Shown piece by piece: positions 1-8,556 of a stretch of 64,000 bases of DNA. A program made the translations under genes and the position numbers. The notes below the pieces were generated by a model that ran no database searches, was not told where the DNA came from, and was given only the letters and a program-made list of their open reading frames with translations. The stretch lies in NCBI GenBank assembly GCA_022953095.1, contig JALJCR010000002.1:186001-250000 (forward strand), written 5' to 3'. The DNA is from Qipengyuania sp. ABI-127-1. Its GTDB lineage: Bacteria > Pseudomonadota > Alphaproteobacteria > Sphingomonadales > Sphingomonadaceae. Within the stretch, counting starts at the first letter, position 1; every line of letters starts with the position of its first letter.

Positions 1-960
1 AATCAACCGGCCTTCGGCATCGGTATTGCCGATCTCCACGGTCAGCCCCTTACGGGATCTGAGCACATCGCCAGGGCGGAAACTGTTCGCGCTGATTGCG
101 TTTTCGACTGCCGGAACCAGCAGGTGCAACCGCACGGGCAGCCCCGCATCCATGACCAGCCCGGCCAGCGCGATCGCATGGGCCGCACCGCCCATATCCT
201 TTTTCATCAGCAACATGCCGGAGGAGCTTTTGACGTCCAGCCCGCCGCTGTCGAAGCACACGCCCTTGCCCACGATCGCGAGAACCGGATCGCCTTCCTT
301 GCCCCAGGTCAGGTGCATGATACGCGGTGCGTGATGGCGTGCGGCGGCGCGGCCCACGGCGTGGACCATAGGGTATTCCTGCTCCAGGGCATCGCCCTTG
401 GTCACAGTCAGGCTGGCCGAATTCTGTTTTGCCAGCTTTTCGCATTGCTCCTCCAGCGCAGCAGGCCCCAGGTCCTCGGCAGGCGTGTTCACAAGATCGC
501 GCACGAGGCACACGGCCCGCGCTTCCGCCAGCGCGTTGTCGATAGCGCTCACCTCCTTGGTCAGCAGGACACGCGGCCCGACCGGTCGTTCGGGTTTCTT
601 ATACCGGTCGAAAACATATTGGGCGGTCTGCCAGCCATGAAGCGCCGGTCCGGGTTCGCCATCGGCGCGGCGATAGATCCCCTCGGGCAGACTTTCGGCC
701 AGCTTTGCCATGCACCAGCTCGAAAGGTCCTGTGGATTGGCCACGCCGCCCACCGCGAACCAGCCATCTTCCCCATTGTCCTTCGCCGGAACGATGCCGA
801 CCTGATATCCGCTACCGTCGAATCTCTGCGCCTCCAAAGCCGCGCGCTGACCGGCAGAGAGCTGCTTGATCCACTCGGGGAAGCCCTCGCGGTTGACGAG
901 GTGGATCGAAATCGCCTCCTGGCCCCGGTCGGGCTGGATAAGCGGTTGGTTGTCGGCCAT
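1..960 (-). CDS. Leucyl aminopeptidase family M17 (3' part missing)
   Basis: Two-metal cytosolic aminopeptidase that removes N-terminal residues from peptides. The first 320 codons are present; the gene runs off the left edge, so the C-terminal end of the catalytic domain is missing. The M17 metal-site segment VGKGVCFDSGG lies near residue 230 and the family signature NTDAEGRL at residues 312-319, directly at the window edge. The start ATG at 960 (MADNQPLIQP) is chosen because it gives a normal N-terminal domain. It is divergent from the lipoprotein gene at 1007. The exact paralogue (PepA or PepB type) cannot be decided from this fragment. Confidence 0.93.
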   Translation of the reverse strand, partial: MADNQPLIQPDRGQEAISIHLVNREGFPEWIKQLSAGQRAALEAQRFDGSGYQVGIVPAKDNGEDGWFAVGGVANPQDLSSWCMAKLAESLPEGIYRRADGEPGPALHGWQTAQYVFDRYKKPERPVGPRVLLTKEVSAIDNALAEARAVCLVRDLVNTPAEDLGPAALEEQCEKLAKQNSASLTVTKGDALEQEYPMVHAVGRAAARHHAPRIMHLTWGKEGDPVLAIVGKGVCFDSGGLDVKSSSGMLLMKKDMGGAAHAIALAGLVMDAGLPVRLHLLVPAVENAISANSFRPGDVLRSRKGLTVEIGNTDAEGRLI

Positions 961-1006
961 ATTCGGACGTGTCCCTGTAATAATCGTATTCGTAAAGGAA
1001 ACCGCG

Positions 1007-1825
1007 ATGCGTGCGCCCCTGTTCCTGATTTCGCTCGCCCTGTCGAGTGCGGCCTGCTCCGATCGTGCGGAGTATGCGGAGACGGCAGAAGGCGCGGATC
1101 CCCAGAGCAGCGACGCTCAGGCTCTTGCATCCGCAGGCGCGATAGCGACGGCCGAGGCGCGATCCATCGCGGAGGAGACGGAGCGATACGATTTCGCCTA
1201 TTCCTGGCCCGCCGAGGCAGCCGCCGAACCGAAGCTCTCGGCCTATCTGCAAACGAAGGCCGACGGTGTGCTCGAAGAATTGAAGAAAGATTCCGATGAA
1301 GACTGGGACGCGGCGCAAGGACAGGAATGGACGCCGCGCCAGCACAGCACCTCGGTAGAATGGAAAGTCGTTGCCGACATTCCCGGCTATCTCAGCCTGT
1401 CGCGCCACCTAGCAACCTATTCCGGCGGAGCGCACGGCATGTATGGTGTACAGGCGCTGGTCTGGGACCGCGAGGCGGAAAAGGCAATGAAGGGGATCGA
1501 ACTGTTCACTTCGCCCGTCGCGCTCGAGCAGGGCATCGGCCAGCGCTTGTGCGATACCTTGAACAAAGCACGCGAAAAACGCCGCGGCATGGAAGTCGAG
1601 GAGGGCAGCGACGACATATTCGACAAATGCCCCGGGCTCGACGAAGCCAGCATTTTGATCGGATCTTCCAATGGCAGGACGTTCGATCGCATTTCGGTTT
1701 ATTTCGGACCCTATGTCGCGGGCGCCTATGCCGAGGGCGATTACGAACTGGACTTCGATGTGACAGCCAGTGTGATCGACGCGGTGAAGCCGGAATATGC
1801 GGATGCCTTCAGCGTCCGCGGTTAG
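1007..1825 (+). CDS. Lipoprotein with DUF3298/DUF4163-like (RsiV-type) domain
   Basis: A 272-residue secreted lipoprotein. The N-terminus has a short charged start, a hydrophobic stretch and the lipobox LSSAAC with Cys near residue 17. The rest resembles the DUF4163-DUF3298 pair found in RsiV and PdaC proteins: a beta-rich first part ending in TYSGGAHGMYG and a C-terminal part with an acidic end. The ATG at 1007 follows an AAGGAAA ribosome binding site; longer in-frame starts would bury the signal peptide. Function is unknown. In other bacteria such domains bind lysozyme or deacetylate glycan, but no deacetylase motif is visible here. Confidence 0.8.
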   Translation: MRAPLFLISLALSSAACSDRAEYAETAEGADPQSSDAQALASAGAIATAEARSIAEETERYDFAYSWPAEAAAEPKLSAYLQTKADGVLEELKKDSDEDWDAAQGQEWTPRQHSTSVEWKVVADIPGYLSLSRHLATYSGGAHGMYGVQALVWDREAEKAMKGIELFTSPVALEQGIGQRLCDTLNKAREKRRGMEVEEGSDDIFDKCPGLDEASILIGSSNGRTFDRISVYFGPYVAGAYAEGDYELDFDVTASVIDAVKPEYADAFSVRG

Positions 1826-1865
1826 GCATCTCGCAATCGGCGGATAAAGCGCCTATGTGGGCGGG

Positions 1866-2693
1866 ATGACCGAATATCAGGTAATCGACGCGGACGAGAC
1901 CGTCTATCGCGACGGCACGATCAAGCTCCATGGGCCGGAAGGCTTCGAGGGAATGCGCAAGGCAGGTCGCCTGGCGGCCGAAATCCTCGATGAACTGACC
2001 AGCTTCGTGAAGCCGGGCGTGACCACGGGCGAGATCGACGACAAGGCGCGGACCATGATGCTCGATGCTGGCGCGGTGCCTGCAACCATGGGCTATCGCG
2101 GTTACACGCATAGCTGCTGCACGTCGATCAATCATGTGATCTGTCACGGCATCCCTTCGGACAAGGCGTTGAAGGAAGGCGATATCGTCAATATCGACGT
2201 GACGCCGCTGCTCGACGGATGGCACGGCGATACCAGCCGTATGTTCTTTGCCGGCGAACCCTCGATCAAGGCCAAGCGGCTGGTAGAGGTCACCTATGAA
2301 TGCCTGATGCTCGGGATCGAGGCAGCTTCCAGGCCAGGCGCGCGGCTGGGCGATATCGGCGCCGCGATCGAAGCGCATGCACGCCAGTTCCGTTATGGCG
2401 TGGTGCAGGAATTTTGCGGTCACGGTTTGGGCCGGTTGTTCCATGATGCGCCTGAAGTGATTCACGCCGCACGCGCGGGCACCGGGCCGGAACTGAAGGC
2501 CGGAATGTTCTTCACCATCGAACCGATGATCAATGCCGGGCGGCCCCATGCCAAGATTCTGCGCGATGGCTGGACGGCTGTGACCCGCGACAAATCGCTG
2601 TCGGCTCAGTTCGAACACTCGATCGGCATCACCGAAACAGGCGTCGAAATCTTTACCGAGAGCCCCAAAGGGCTGCACAAGCCGCCATACTGA
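1866..2693 (+). CDS. map: Methionine aminopeptidase, type I
   Basis: Removes the initiator methionine from nascent proteins; cytosolic metalloenzyme of 275 residues. The pita-bread fold motifs are in order: SINHVICHGIPSD, the metal-binding DVTPLLDGWHGDTSR, CGHGLGRLFHDAPEV and FTIEPMI, followed by a late glutamate near the C-terminal HSIGITETG. ATG at 1866 is taken; a GTG at 1857 in frame would add three residues (MGG). It lies 40 bases after the lipoprotein gene. Peptide deformylase, which acts just before this enzyme, is encoded far away at 58.3 kb. Confidence 0.96.
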   Translation: MTEYQVIDADETVYRDGTIKLHGPEGFEGMRKAGRLAAEILDELTSFVKPGVTTGEIDDKARTMMLDAGAVPATMGYRGYTHSCCTSINHVICHGIPSDKALKEGDIVNIDVTPLLDGWHGDTSRMFFAGEPSIKAKRLVEVTYECLMLGIEAASRPGARLGDIGAAIEAHARQFRYGVVQEFCGHGLGRLFHDAPEVIHAARAGTGPELKAGMFFTIEPMINAGRPHAKILRDGWTAVTRDKSLSAQFEHSIGITETGVEIFTESPKGLHKPPY

Positions 2694-2726
2694 AGAAGCG
2701 TGGTCGGGCGGACGGGCGTTCGCCAA

Positions 2727-3380
2727 TCACCCTTCGCGCACGGAACGGATTGCGGCGCCCGCAACGAAGGGCGTCACCGCGCACAGGCCCAGGCTGATCG
2801 CGGCGGCCAGGGCGATCCCGCCATCGCCGGTGGTCGAAAGCGCTCCGGCCCCGAAAATCAGAATGGGAACGGCCAGCGGGATCACCATCAGACCGGCCAG
2901 GGCCGCTCCTCCGCGCAGGGCTGCGGTAAGGGCTGCCACGGCGAGGCCCACGGCAGCGAGCCCGGGTGTTCCGGCAAGCAGGCCGAGCAGAACCGTGCGG
3001 GTCGTGGTGCCATCGAGGCCCAGTAATCCGGCTGCGGGAAGCGTCGCGAGAAGCAGCAAGGGGGCGAAAGCCAGCCAATGCGCCAGCAAGCGCACGGCCA
3101 TGACCAACTCCTCGCTTATGCCCCGCAGGTGCAGCTGATCGAAAACCCCGGCCTCGAGATCGCCCGACACCAGTTTCTCGAGCGGGAGAATCGCTGCCAG
3201 AAGGGCGGCTACCCAGATCACACCGCCTCCGGTACGGGCGAGCAATTGCGCGTCCGGCCCCACGGCGAAGGGGTAAAGCATCGCTACGGCAAGAAAGAAG
3301 AGCAGCGGCAGAACGCCGCCACCGCCACGCCCGCCGGGCAGCAGCAATCCGAGGTCTCGTCGCAGAAGCGTGCCGATCAT
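2727..3380 (-). CDS. ccmB: Haem exporter membrane subunit CcmB
   Basis: Membrane component of the CcmAB ABC transporter used in system I cytochrome c maturation. The 217-residue protein begins MIGTLLRRDLGLL and shows about six hydrophobic segments, with the CcmB-type loop that contains EKLVSGDLEAGVFDQL around residue 60. It overlaps ccmA by four bases (ATGA at 3377-3380), so the two subunits are translationally coupled. A much longer open frame extends upstream into ccmA but is a shadow. ccmC and the other maturation genes are not in this window. Confidence 0.93.
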   Translation of the reverse strand: MIGTLLRRDLGLLLPGGRGGGGVLPLLFFLAVAMLYPFAVGPDAQLLARTGGGVIWVAALLAAILPLEKLVSGDLEAGVFDQLHLRGISEELVMAVRLLAHWLAFAPLLLLATLPAAGLLGLDGTTTRTVLLGLLAGTPGLAAVGLAVAALTAALRGGAALAGLMVIPLAVPILIFGAGALSTTGDGGIALAAAISLGLCAVTPFVAGAAIRSVREG

Positions 3381-3958
3381 GCGGCGAACTCCGCCAGCTC
3401 GACTCGGCTCGGCGAGGGGAGGGCGATATGCTGGTGTGAGGCAACGATGGCAATCCCGCCACCGGCGCAGTGCTGTTCGATCAGCGCCTCGAAGGTTTTC
3501 TGTGCCTGGCTGTCGAGTCCGTTGAGCGGTTCGTCCAGCAGCCAGATCGGACACCCCCGGTTGAGCAGGCGGGCCAGCGCGGCGCGTTTCTTCTGGCCTG
3601 TGGAAAGATAGCGTACCGGCACATCCATCAACGGTCCAAGCTGGAGCAGTTCCAGCGCGCGCCCGGGTTCTCGGCAGCCATCGATCCGTTGCCAGAAAGC
3701 CAGCGCCTTGCCGAGTGAAAGGTTCGCATCGAGCGCGAGCCGTTCGTCCACCAGACCCATGGTGCCCTTGCGATCCACTTTGCCGACATAGGGTCGCAAG
3801 AGACCGGCAAGGATGCGCATGAGGCTGGATTTGCCTATGCCATTCGCGCCGGTGATATGACACGCATCCCCCGCCCTGCATTCGAGCGAGAGGGCACGAA
3901 ACAGCAGCCGCTCCCCGCGGCGGCACGCTATATCCTTGGCGACGAGGCGAGCTTGCAT
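3377..3958 (-). CDS. ccmA: Haem exporter ATP-binding subunit CcmA
   Basis: ATPase of the CcmAB complex, which drives release of holo-CcmE in cytochrome c maturation. The 193-residue protein has Walker A GANGIGKSS near residue 35, the ABC signature LSTGQKKRAALA near residue 125 and Walker B WLLDEPLNGLD. Length is normal for CcmA (about 200). The start ATG at 3958 (MQARLVAKDIA) fits the family; the open frame runs further upstream across the divergent phhB promoter region but has no family similarity there. It is cotranscribed with ccmB. Confidence 0.95.
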   Translation of the reverse strand: MQARLVAKDIACRRGERLLFRALSLECRAGDACHITGANGIGKSSLMRILAGLLRPYVGKVDRKGTMGLVDERLALDANLSLGKALAFWQRIDGCREPGRALELLQLGPLMDVPVRYLSTGQKKRAALARLLNRGCPIWLLDEPLNGLDSQAQKTFEALIEQHCAGGGIAIVASHQHIALPSPSRVELAEFAA

Positions 3959-4015
3959 GGGCAGGGGCGATAGGCAAAAGCGCCCCCAGCGACAAGGAAG
4001 AGGAGATTCGCGCGC

Positions 4016-4309
4016 ATGACCGTCGAGCAATTGACCGCCGAGGAACGCGATAGCTGGCTGAGCGGGCTGAAGGGCTGGGCGCTTACGCGCGAGGGCAAAG
4101 CCATCCAACGCACCTTCGAGTTCGGCGACTTTTCCGAAGCTTTCGCCTTCATGACTCGCGTTGCGATGATTGCCGAAACGCGCGACCATCATCCCGAATG
4201 GTTCAACGTCTATAACCGCGTCGAAATCACGCTCACCACGCATGATGCGGATGGGCTGAGCCGACGCGACGTCAAGATGGCGCGCAAGATCGACGCATTA
4301 CTGGCCTAG
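4016..4309 (+). CDS. phhB: 4a-hydroxytetrahydrobiopterin dehydratase (PCD/DCoH)
   Basis: Dehydrates 4a-hydroxytetrahydrobiopterin, which recycles the cofactor of aromatic amino acid hydroxylases, and may take part in molybdopterin metabolism. The 97 residues match the whole small family; the active-site stretch RDHHPEWFNVYNRVEITLTT contains the conserved adjacent histidines. A good GAGGAGA ribosome binding site sits before the ATG. It is divergent from ccmA and its last 12 bases overlap the 3' end of the convergent esterase gene. Confidence 0.94.
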   Translation: MTVEQLTAEERDSWLSGLKGWALTREGKAIQRTFEFGDFSEAFAFMTRVAMIAETRDHHPEWFNVYNRVEITLTTHDADGLSRRDVKMARKIDALLA

Positions 4310-5344
4310 CGTCCCCTCGCGCGGGCGCGGCCCGAGATCGTAGAGCAGGCATTCGTAATACAGGCGGGCGCGGCCCTGTGCGGCGGCGCCGGGTGTCGTC
4401 CAGCGGCTGTTCTCCCGGGTACATTCGGTGTCGGCGCGCGCCTGTTCTTCTGGCGTGCGCTCGCCCACTTCGGGTCCTCCGATCAGCGGATAACTCTTAT
4501 ATTCGCGCTGCGGCGCGGCGAAGAGCAGGCGGAACGCATCGAGCGCCATCGGATGGTAAAGCGTTCCGTGCGTTTCGCTCTCACCCGCATCGACGAATGT
4601 CCAGGCAAGGCCGTCGGGCGCCGACGCGCGCAGCGCATCGACCAGCCGTTCGGTCCCCTCGCGGTGCCAGTCGCCTTCATTGGCGGTGGTGAGATAGAGG
4701 CGACGCTCTCCCTCCGGGTGCTGCGAGAAATACTGGGCAGCTTGCTTGCCGTATTTCATCTGCTCCCACCACATGCTGGGCGAGATGGCGATGTAATCGT
4801 CGAACAGTGTCGGTTCCTCGAGCAGGGTTTCCACCACGAACAGCGCGGCAAGCGATTCTCCCATGATCGCGTCGCGCCCACTGGTGCGGAAACTCGCCTC
4901 GACCAGCGGCTTCAGCTCTTCGCGCAGGAAACGGCGATAACTGGGCGATCCGCCGGGCGTGGCCCGCAGAAATTCCTCATAGGGCTTCGGATCGGCAACC
5001 GGCGGCGACAATTCCTGACGGCGGTTCACGCTTTCGATGCCGACGAGGATGAACGGTTCGAACGACCAATTCATATCGCGGCTCTGCGCGATGCCGGCAA
5101 TGTGCTCGAAATCCTGGTCCGGCCCGCCGTCGAGAAGATACACCACCGGATAGCGCCTTTCCGGCTCTTTCTCGTATCCGGTCGGAATTCGCACAGTTAT
5201 CTTGCGGCTTTCCCCGTCCAGAACGCCGGTTTCGACCGTATAGGTCGTGGCGACCGTGAGCGGCTCGCCACCGGTGAGCTGCGCGGAGGCGGGTAAGGCG
5301 AGCGCCAGCGCAGCGGCAGCGCCGAAAACGGAAAGCAATCGCAT
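4298..5344 (-). CDS. Secreted alpha/beta hydrolase, esterase D/Fes family
   Basis: A 348-residue exported hydrolase of the putative esterase family (Pfam Esterase; IroE, Fes and esterase D are relatives). The signal peptide covers residues 1-22 and ends PASAQ. The strand YPVVYLLDGG precedes the oxyanion region, and the nucleophile elbow is MGESLAALF. A histidine near the C-terminal GETHGTLYH completes a plausible triad. The last 60 residues are Glu/Arg-rich and extend past the usual domain end. Substrate unknown. It follows the SDR gene by 20 bases, so the two are probably cotranscribed. Confidence 0.85.
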   Translation of the reverse strand: MRLLSVFGAAAALALALPASAQLTGGEPLTVATTYTVETGVLDGESRKITVRIPTGYEKEPERRYPVVYLLDGGPDQDFEHIAGIAQSRDMNWSFEPFILVGIESVNRRQELSPPVADPKPYEEFLRATPGGSPSYRRFLREELKPLVEASFRTSGRDAIMGESLAALFVVETLLEEPTLFDDYIAISPSMWWEQMKYGKQAAQYFSQHPEGERRLYLTTANEGDWHREGTERLVDALRASAPDGLAWTFVDAGESETHGTLYHPMALDAFRLLFAAPQREYKSYPLIGGPEVGERTPEEQARADTECTRENSRWTTPGAAAQGRARLYYECLLYDLGPRPREGTLGQ

Positions 5345-5364
5345 GTATATGGCTCCGAAAGGCG

Positions 5365-6171
5365 TTACTGGCCCAGCGGGCGGAACGAAGAACGCGTCTG
5401 CTTGCGAACCCGGCCGGGCAGCCAGCGCGCGGCGAAGGCCATGGTCTTCGCGGTTTTGCCAACAGTGGTGTGGAGCTTTTCGCCATGGACTGCAGCCCAG
5501 GCCGCGGCAGCGACTTCCTCGACCGGCGTTATCTCCAGTCCCGCGTCCCGCACCCGCTGGCGAATGCCTTCGTTGCTGCGCGCGTTGGGGTTGTGGTCGA
5601 GCAGCGGGGTGTCGATGAAACTCGGCATCAACGAGCGGACGTTGATACCATCCTCGGCCCATTCGCCATCGAGGCTTTCGGTGATCGCGCGCACGCCGAA
5701 CTTGGTCGCGGAATAGACGCTGGCGCCCGGCGTGCCATAAATGCCCGCCGCGCTCGCGGTGTTGAGCAGACAGGAACCGGGCGCGGTTTTCTTGAGGTGC
5801 GGATGCGCCGCCTGCGCACCGAACAAAACCCCTTTGAGATTGATGTCGAGGCAGCGCTCGATCTCTTCGGTGCTGTTTTCCAGCAGCGATCCGCCAAGCG
5901 GAATCCCGGCATTGTTGAACACCACGTCGATCCTGCCGCCGGTCGCAACCGAGAAGGCTTCGAGCGCTTCGTCCCAGGTCGCGCGGTCGCGGACATCGAA
6001 GACATGCGAATAAACGAAGCCGTTGCCGATCTGCTCTTCGGTTTCGCGCATGCCCGCCTTGTCGATGTCGCCAAGGCCGACGAACCATCCGCGCGCGCCG
6101 AAATAGCGCGCGACCGCCTGCCCGATCCCCGAACCGCCGCCAGTGATGAAAATCGCTTTGCGATCGCTCAT
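5365..6171 (-). CDS. SDR-family NAD(P)-dependent oxidoreductase
   Basis: Classical short-chain dehydrogenase of 268 residues. The Rossmann motif TGGGSGIG is at residues 10-17, NNAG near residue 90, the catalytic Ser in NTASAAG and YSATK as the Tyr-Lys pair near residue 155. An Asp follows the second beta strand (GLGDID), which suggests preference for NAD rather than NADP; this is an inference from one residue. The C-terminus after residue 240 is basic. It lies 22 bases downstream of the glycosylase gene and 20 bases upstream of the esterase gene. Substrate unknown. Confidence 0.9.
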   Translation of the reverse strand: MSDRKAIFITGGGSGIGQAVARYFGARGWFVGLGDIDKAGMRETEEQIGNGFVYSHVFDVRDRATWDEALEAFSVATGGRIDVVFNNAGIPLGGSLLENSTEEIERCLDINLKGVLFGAQAAHPHLKKTAPGSCLLNTASAAGIYGTPGASVYSATKFGVRAITESLDGEWAEDGINVRSLMPSFIDTPLLDHNPNARSNEGIRQRVRDAGLEITPVEEVAAAAWAAVHGEKLHTTVGKTAKTMAFAARWLPGRVRKQTRSSFRPLGQ

Positions 6172-6193
6172 GTTTTCTCTCCCTCCAGCGGCT

Positions 6194-6811
6194 CTACAGC
6201 GCCGCGTTGTTGTATGTGTGCCAGGTGAAGATGGCCATCGCGCCGCGATGGGGCCGCCATTGCTCGCCTAGGGCTCGCGTTTGCTTCTCGCTCGGTCGCT
6301 CCGGCAGGGCGAGAAGCCGACCGACCGCTTCCTGAACGGCCAAATCGCCTGCGGGCCAGATGTCCGGACGGCCTTCGGCGAACAACAGATATATCTCCGC
6401 CGACCAGCGCCCGATCCCCTTGATCCTGGTCAATTCCGCAATCGCTTCTTCGTCGTCTGCCGGCAGATCTTCGAGGCATATTTCCTCATTGGCGATGAGT
6501 TCGCATAGCGATCGCGCATAGCCCTGTTTCTGCCGCGACAGCCCGCACGCCCTTAAGGTGTTGAAATCTCTCGAAAGTAATTCCCGCGCGGGCATGTCTT
6601 CGCCCAGCTCTGCTTCGAGCTTGTTCCAGACCGATGCGGCCGCCGCCACGCTGACCTGTTGGCCCACAATCGTACGCAGCAAAGTCTTGTAGCCGATCGG
6701 ACGGATGCGTTCTTCGGGATAGCCGCAACGCTTGATCGCTGCGGCCACCACCGCGTCGCCCGCAGCGACAATATTCAGATGCTCGCGCAATTGTGCATTG
6801 GTTAGCCCCAT
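6194..6811 (-). CDS. DNA-3-methyladenine glycosylase II-like (HhH-GPD)
   Basis: Base-excision repair glycosylase for alkylated bases, 205 residues. The helix-hairpin-helix LTRIKGIGRWSAE lies in the second half, followed by the catalytic aspartate in WPAGDLAVQ. The N-terminal AlkA domain is missing, as in the short Mag/AlkA2 type. The ATG at 6811 (MGLTNAQLREH) is preferred; upstream in-frame starts overlap the promoter of the divergent ferredoxin gene. It is the first gene of a three-gene minus-strand group with the SDR and the esterase. Confidence 0.9.
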   Translation of the reverse strand: MGLTNAQLREHLNIVAAGDAVVAAAIKRCGYPEERIRPIGYKTLLRTIVGQQVSVAAAASVWNKLEAELGEDMPARELLSRDFNTLRACGLSRQKQGYARSLCELIANEEICLEDLPADDEEAIAELTRIKGIGRWSAEIYLLFAEGRPDIWPAGDLAVQEAVGRLLALPERPSEKQTRALGEQWRPHRGAMAIFTWHTYNNAAL

Positions 6812-6901
6812 GGCGAGTGAACTTGCCTTCCCCGTCGCGATTGAATAGCAGCGCCACGCATAGGTTGGGCCAGTGGCCCTTTGCAACCGAGGATAGACGT
6901 A

Positions 6902-7219
6902 ATGCCCAAACTGATCGTGACCACCCGCGAAGGCGAAACCAGCGAAATCGATGTCGCCGACGGCCTGACCGTTATGGAAGCGATCCGCGACAACGGCTTC
7001 GACGAACTCCTCGCATTATGCGGTGGCTGCTGTTCCTGCGCGACCTGTCACGTCCACGTCGATGCGGGTTTTGCCGACAAGCTCCCCGAAATGAGCGAGG
7101 ATGAGGACGATCTGCTGGAATCGACCGACCACCGCGTAGCTACGTCGCGCCTGTCATGTCAGATCCCGTTTACGGCGGAACTGGACGGCTTGAAGGTTAC
7201 GATCGCACCGGAGGACTAA
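6902..7219 (+). CDS. 2Fe-2S ferredoxin, adrenodoxin/putidaredoxin type
   Basis: A 105-residue soluble electron carrier. The cluster ligands are visible as Cys residues in [15 protein letters not shown] and a last Cys in RLSCQIP near residue 86. This spacing is that of vertebrate-type ferredoxins that serve cytochromes P450, Rieske oxygenases or Fe-S assembly. The acidic stretch [10 protein letters not shown] is the usual partner-docking surface. It stands alone, without an isc cluster, reductase or P450 next to it, so its partner is not known. The start at 6902 (MPKLIVTT) fits the family. Confidence 0.94.
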   Translation: MPKLIVTTREGETSEIDVADGLTVMEAIRDNGFDELLALCGGCCSCATCHVHVDAGFADKLPEMSEDEDDLLESTDHRVATSRLSCQIPFTAELDGLKVTIAPED

Positions 7220-7231
7220 TGGCGTCTGTTC

Positions 7232-7252
7232 GCGCCTGACTGCGTCAGGCGC
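7232..7252. terminator. Short perfect hairpin after ferredoxin gene
   Basis: Nine-base perfect inverted repeat GCGCCTGAC / GTCAGGCGC with a TGC loop, 12 bases after the ferredoxin stop. It lacks a T-run, so intrinsic termination is uncertain; it could act as an RNA 3' end stabiliser. Confidence 0.5.
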
Positions 7253-7274
7253 TGCGCCCTGTCCCATCTCGCTC

Positions 7275-7323
7275 CCCCTCCCGGCCACCCAAGGCATGGT
7301 ACTCCATGGGTGGCCGGGAGGGG
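7275..7323. repeat. Long palindrome with conserved 15-base loop, copy 1
   Basis: A perfect 17-base stem (7275-7291 with 7307-7323) encloses a 15-base loop, AGGCATGGTACTCCA. A second element at 58123-58214 shares the inner stem and a related loop, so this is a dispersed family and not a simple terminator. It lies in the 295-base gap between the ferredoxin and cysK genes. The rest of that gap, up to the cysK start, shows no recognisable gene. Confidence 0.75.
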
Positions 7324-7514
7324 CGGGCTGGAACAGCAAGGTCGGGACGGATGTCCTGACCGCACTCAACAAGAACACCGGCAGGCGCGCGGGATGGAAC
7401 ATCCACGGGCCGGGCGGATGTTCGGGGCGCAGGTAACAAACACTCAATCCCCCTTTCCGCCCTGCAAGCGCTTGTAGTTTGCGCTCGCATCGGGGGCGCA
7501 CTACCTCCGCATTC

Positions 7515-8531
7515 ATGACTACAATTCCCGTACGCGAGCAGACGCTCGACCTCATCGGCAATACGCCGCTCGTCCGCCTGGAGGGGCCGAGCGCGGAAGC
7601 CGGTTGCGATATCTTCGGCAAATGCGAATTCGCCAATCCCGGCGCCTCGGTAAAGGACCGCGCAGCGCTTTACATTATCCGCGATGCGGAAGAGCGGGGC
7701 GAATTGAAGCCCGGCGGTACGGTGGTCGAAGGCACGGCCGGCAATACCGGTATCGGCATCGCGCTGGTGGCCAATGCGCTGGGCTATCGCACGATCATCG
7801 TAATGCCCGACAACCAGTCGAAGGAAAAAATGCAGACCATCCGCGCGCTGGGCGCGGAGCTGGTCACTGTCCCCCCGACCAAATATGCCGACTGCAACCA
7901 TTTCCAGCACGTCTCGCGCCGCATGGCTGGCGAGATCGACGGCGCGATATGGGCGGGCCAGTTCGACAATACGGCCAACCGCAAGGCGCATATCGAGACG
8001 ACCGCTAAGGAGCTGTGGGACCAGCTCGAGGGCCGGATCGACGGTTTTACCTGCGCAGCCGGCACCGGCGGGACGATCGCCGGAGTCGGGATGGGGCTCA
8101 AGGAACTGGACGAAAACGTCACCATCGCGCTGACCGATCCGCACGGCGCGGCGCTGTATAACTATTTCGCCCATGGCGAGTTGAAGGCGGAAGGATCTTC
8201 CGTGGCGGAGGGTATCGGGCAGGGGCGTATCACCGCCAATCTCGAAGGCGCGCCGATCGACACGCAATTCCGCGTCTCCGATGAGGAAGGCCTGGATTGG
8301 GTGGCCCGCCTGCTGCGCGACGAAGGGCTGTGCCTTGGCCTGTCCAGCGGCATCAATGTTGCCGGAGCGATTGCGCTCGGCAAGAAATTGGTCGCCGAGG
8401 GGCGCGAGAATCCTCGTGTCGCGACGATCCTGTGCGACACGGGTTTTCGCTATCTTTCGACGCTTTATAACGCGGAATGGCTGGCGGCGAAGGGCTTGCC
8501 GGTGTTTGACTGGTTGCAAACCGACGATTGA
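7515..8531 (+). CDS. cysK: Cysteine synthase A
   Basis: PLP enzyme that makes cysteine from O-acetylserine and sulfide. The 338 residues begin MTTIPVREQTLDLIGNTPLV; the PLP lysine is in NPGASVKDRAA near residue 46, with the Asn-loop GTAGNTGIG and the glycine-rich phosphate loop AAGTGGTIAG. An insertion near residue 120 (KYADCNHFQH) marks the slightly longer CysK variant common in alphaproteobacteria. The start at 7515 is preferred to an upstream ATG at 7479, which adds 12 non-conserved residues. Single-gene unit after a repeat-rich gap. Confidence 0.95.
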   Translation: MTTIPVREQTLDLIGNTPLVRLEGPSAEAGCDIFGKCEFANPGASVKDRAALYIIRDAEERGELKPGGTVVEGTAGNTGIGIALVANALGYRTIIVMPDNQSKEKMQTIRALGAELVTVPPTKYADCNHFQHVSRRMAGEIDGAIWAGQFDNTANRKAHIETTAKELWDQLEGRIDGFTCAAGTGGTIAGVGMGLKELDENVTIALTDPHGAALYNYFAHGELKAEGSSVAEGIGQGRITANLEGAPIDTQFRVSDEEGLDWVARLLRDEGLCLGLSSGINVAGAIALGKKLVAEGRENPRVATILCDTGFRYLSTLYNAEWLAAKGLPVFDWLQTDD

Positions 8532-8556
8532 CTGATGGGCGGGGCTCCCTAGGTTC

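Noticed and set aside
2727-3995. A 422-codon frame fusing another N-terminus to CcmB
   Set aside because: The upstream part is over ccmA in a different frame; CcmB starts with MIGTLLRRD.
4298-6088. A 596-codon frame that would fuse an extra N-terminus to the esterase
   Set aside because: The upstream part lies over the SDR gene in another frame; the esterase has its own signal peptide at 5344.
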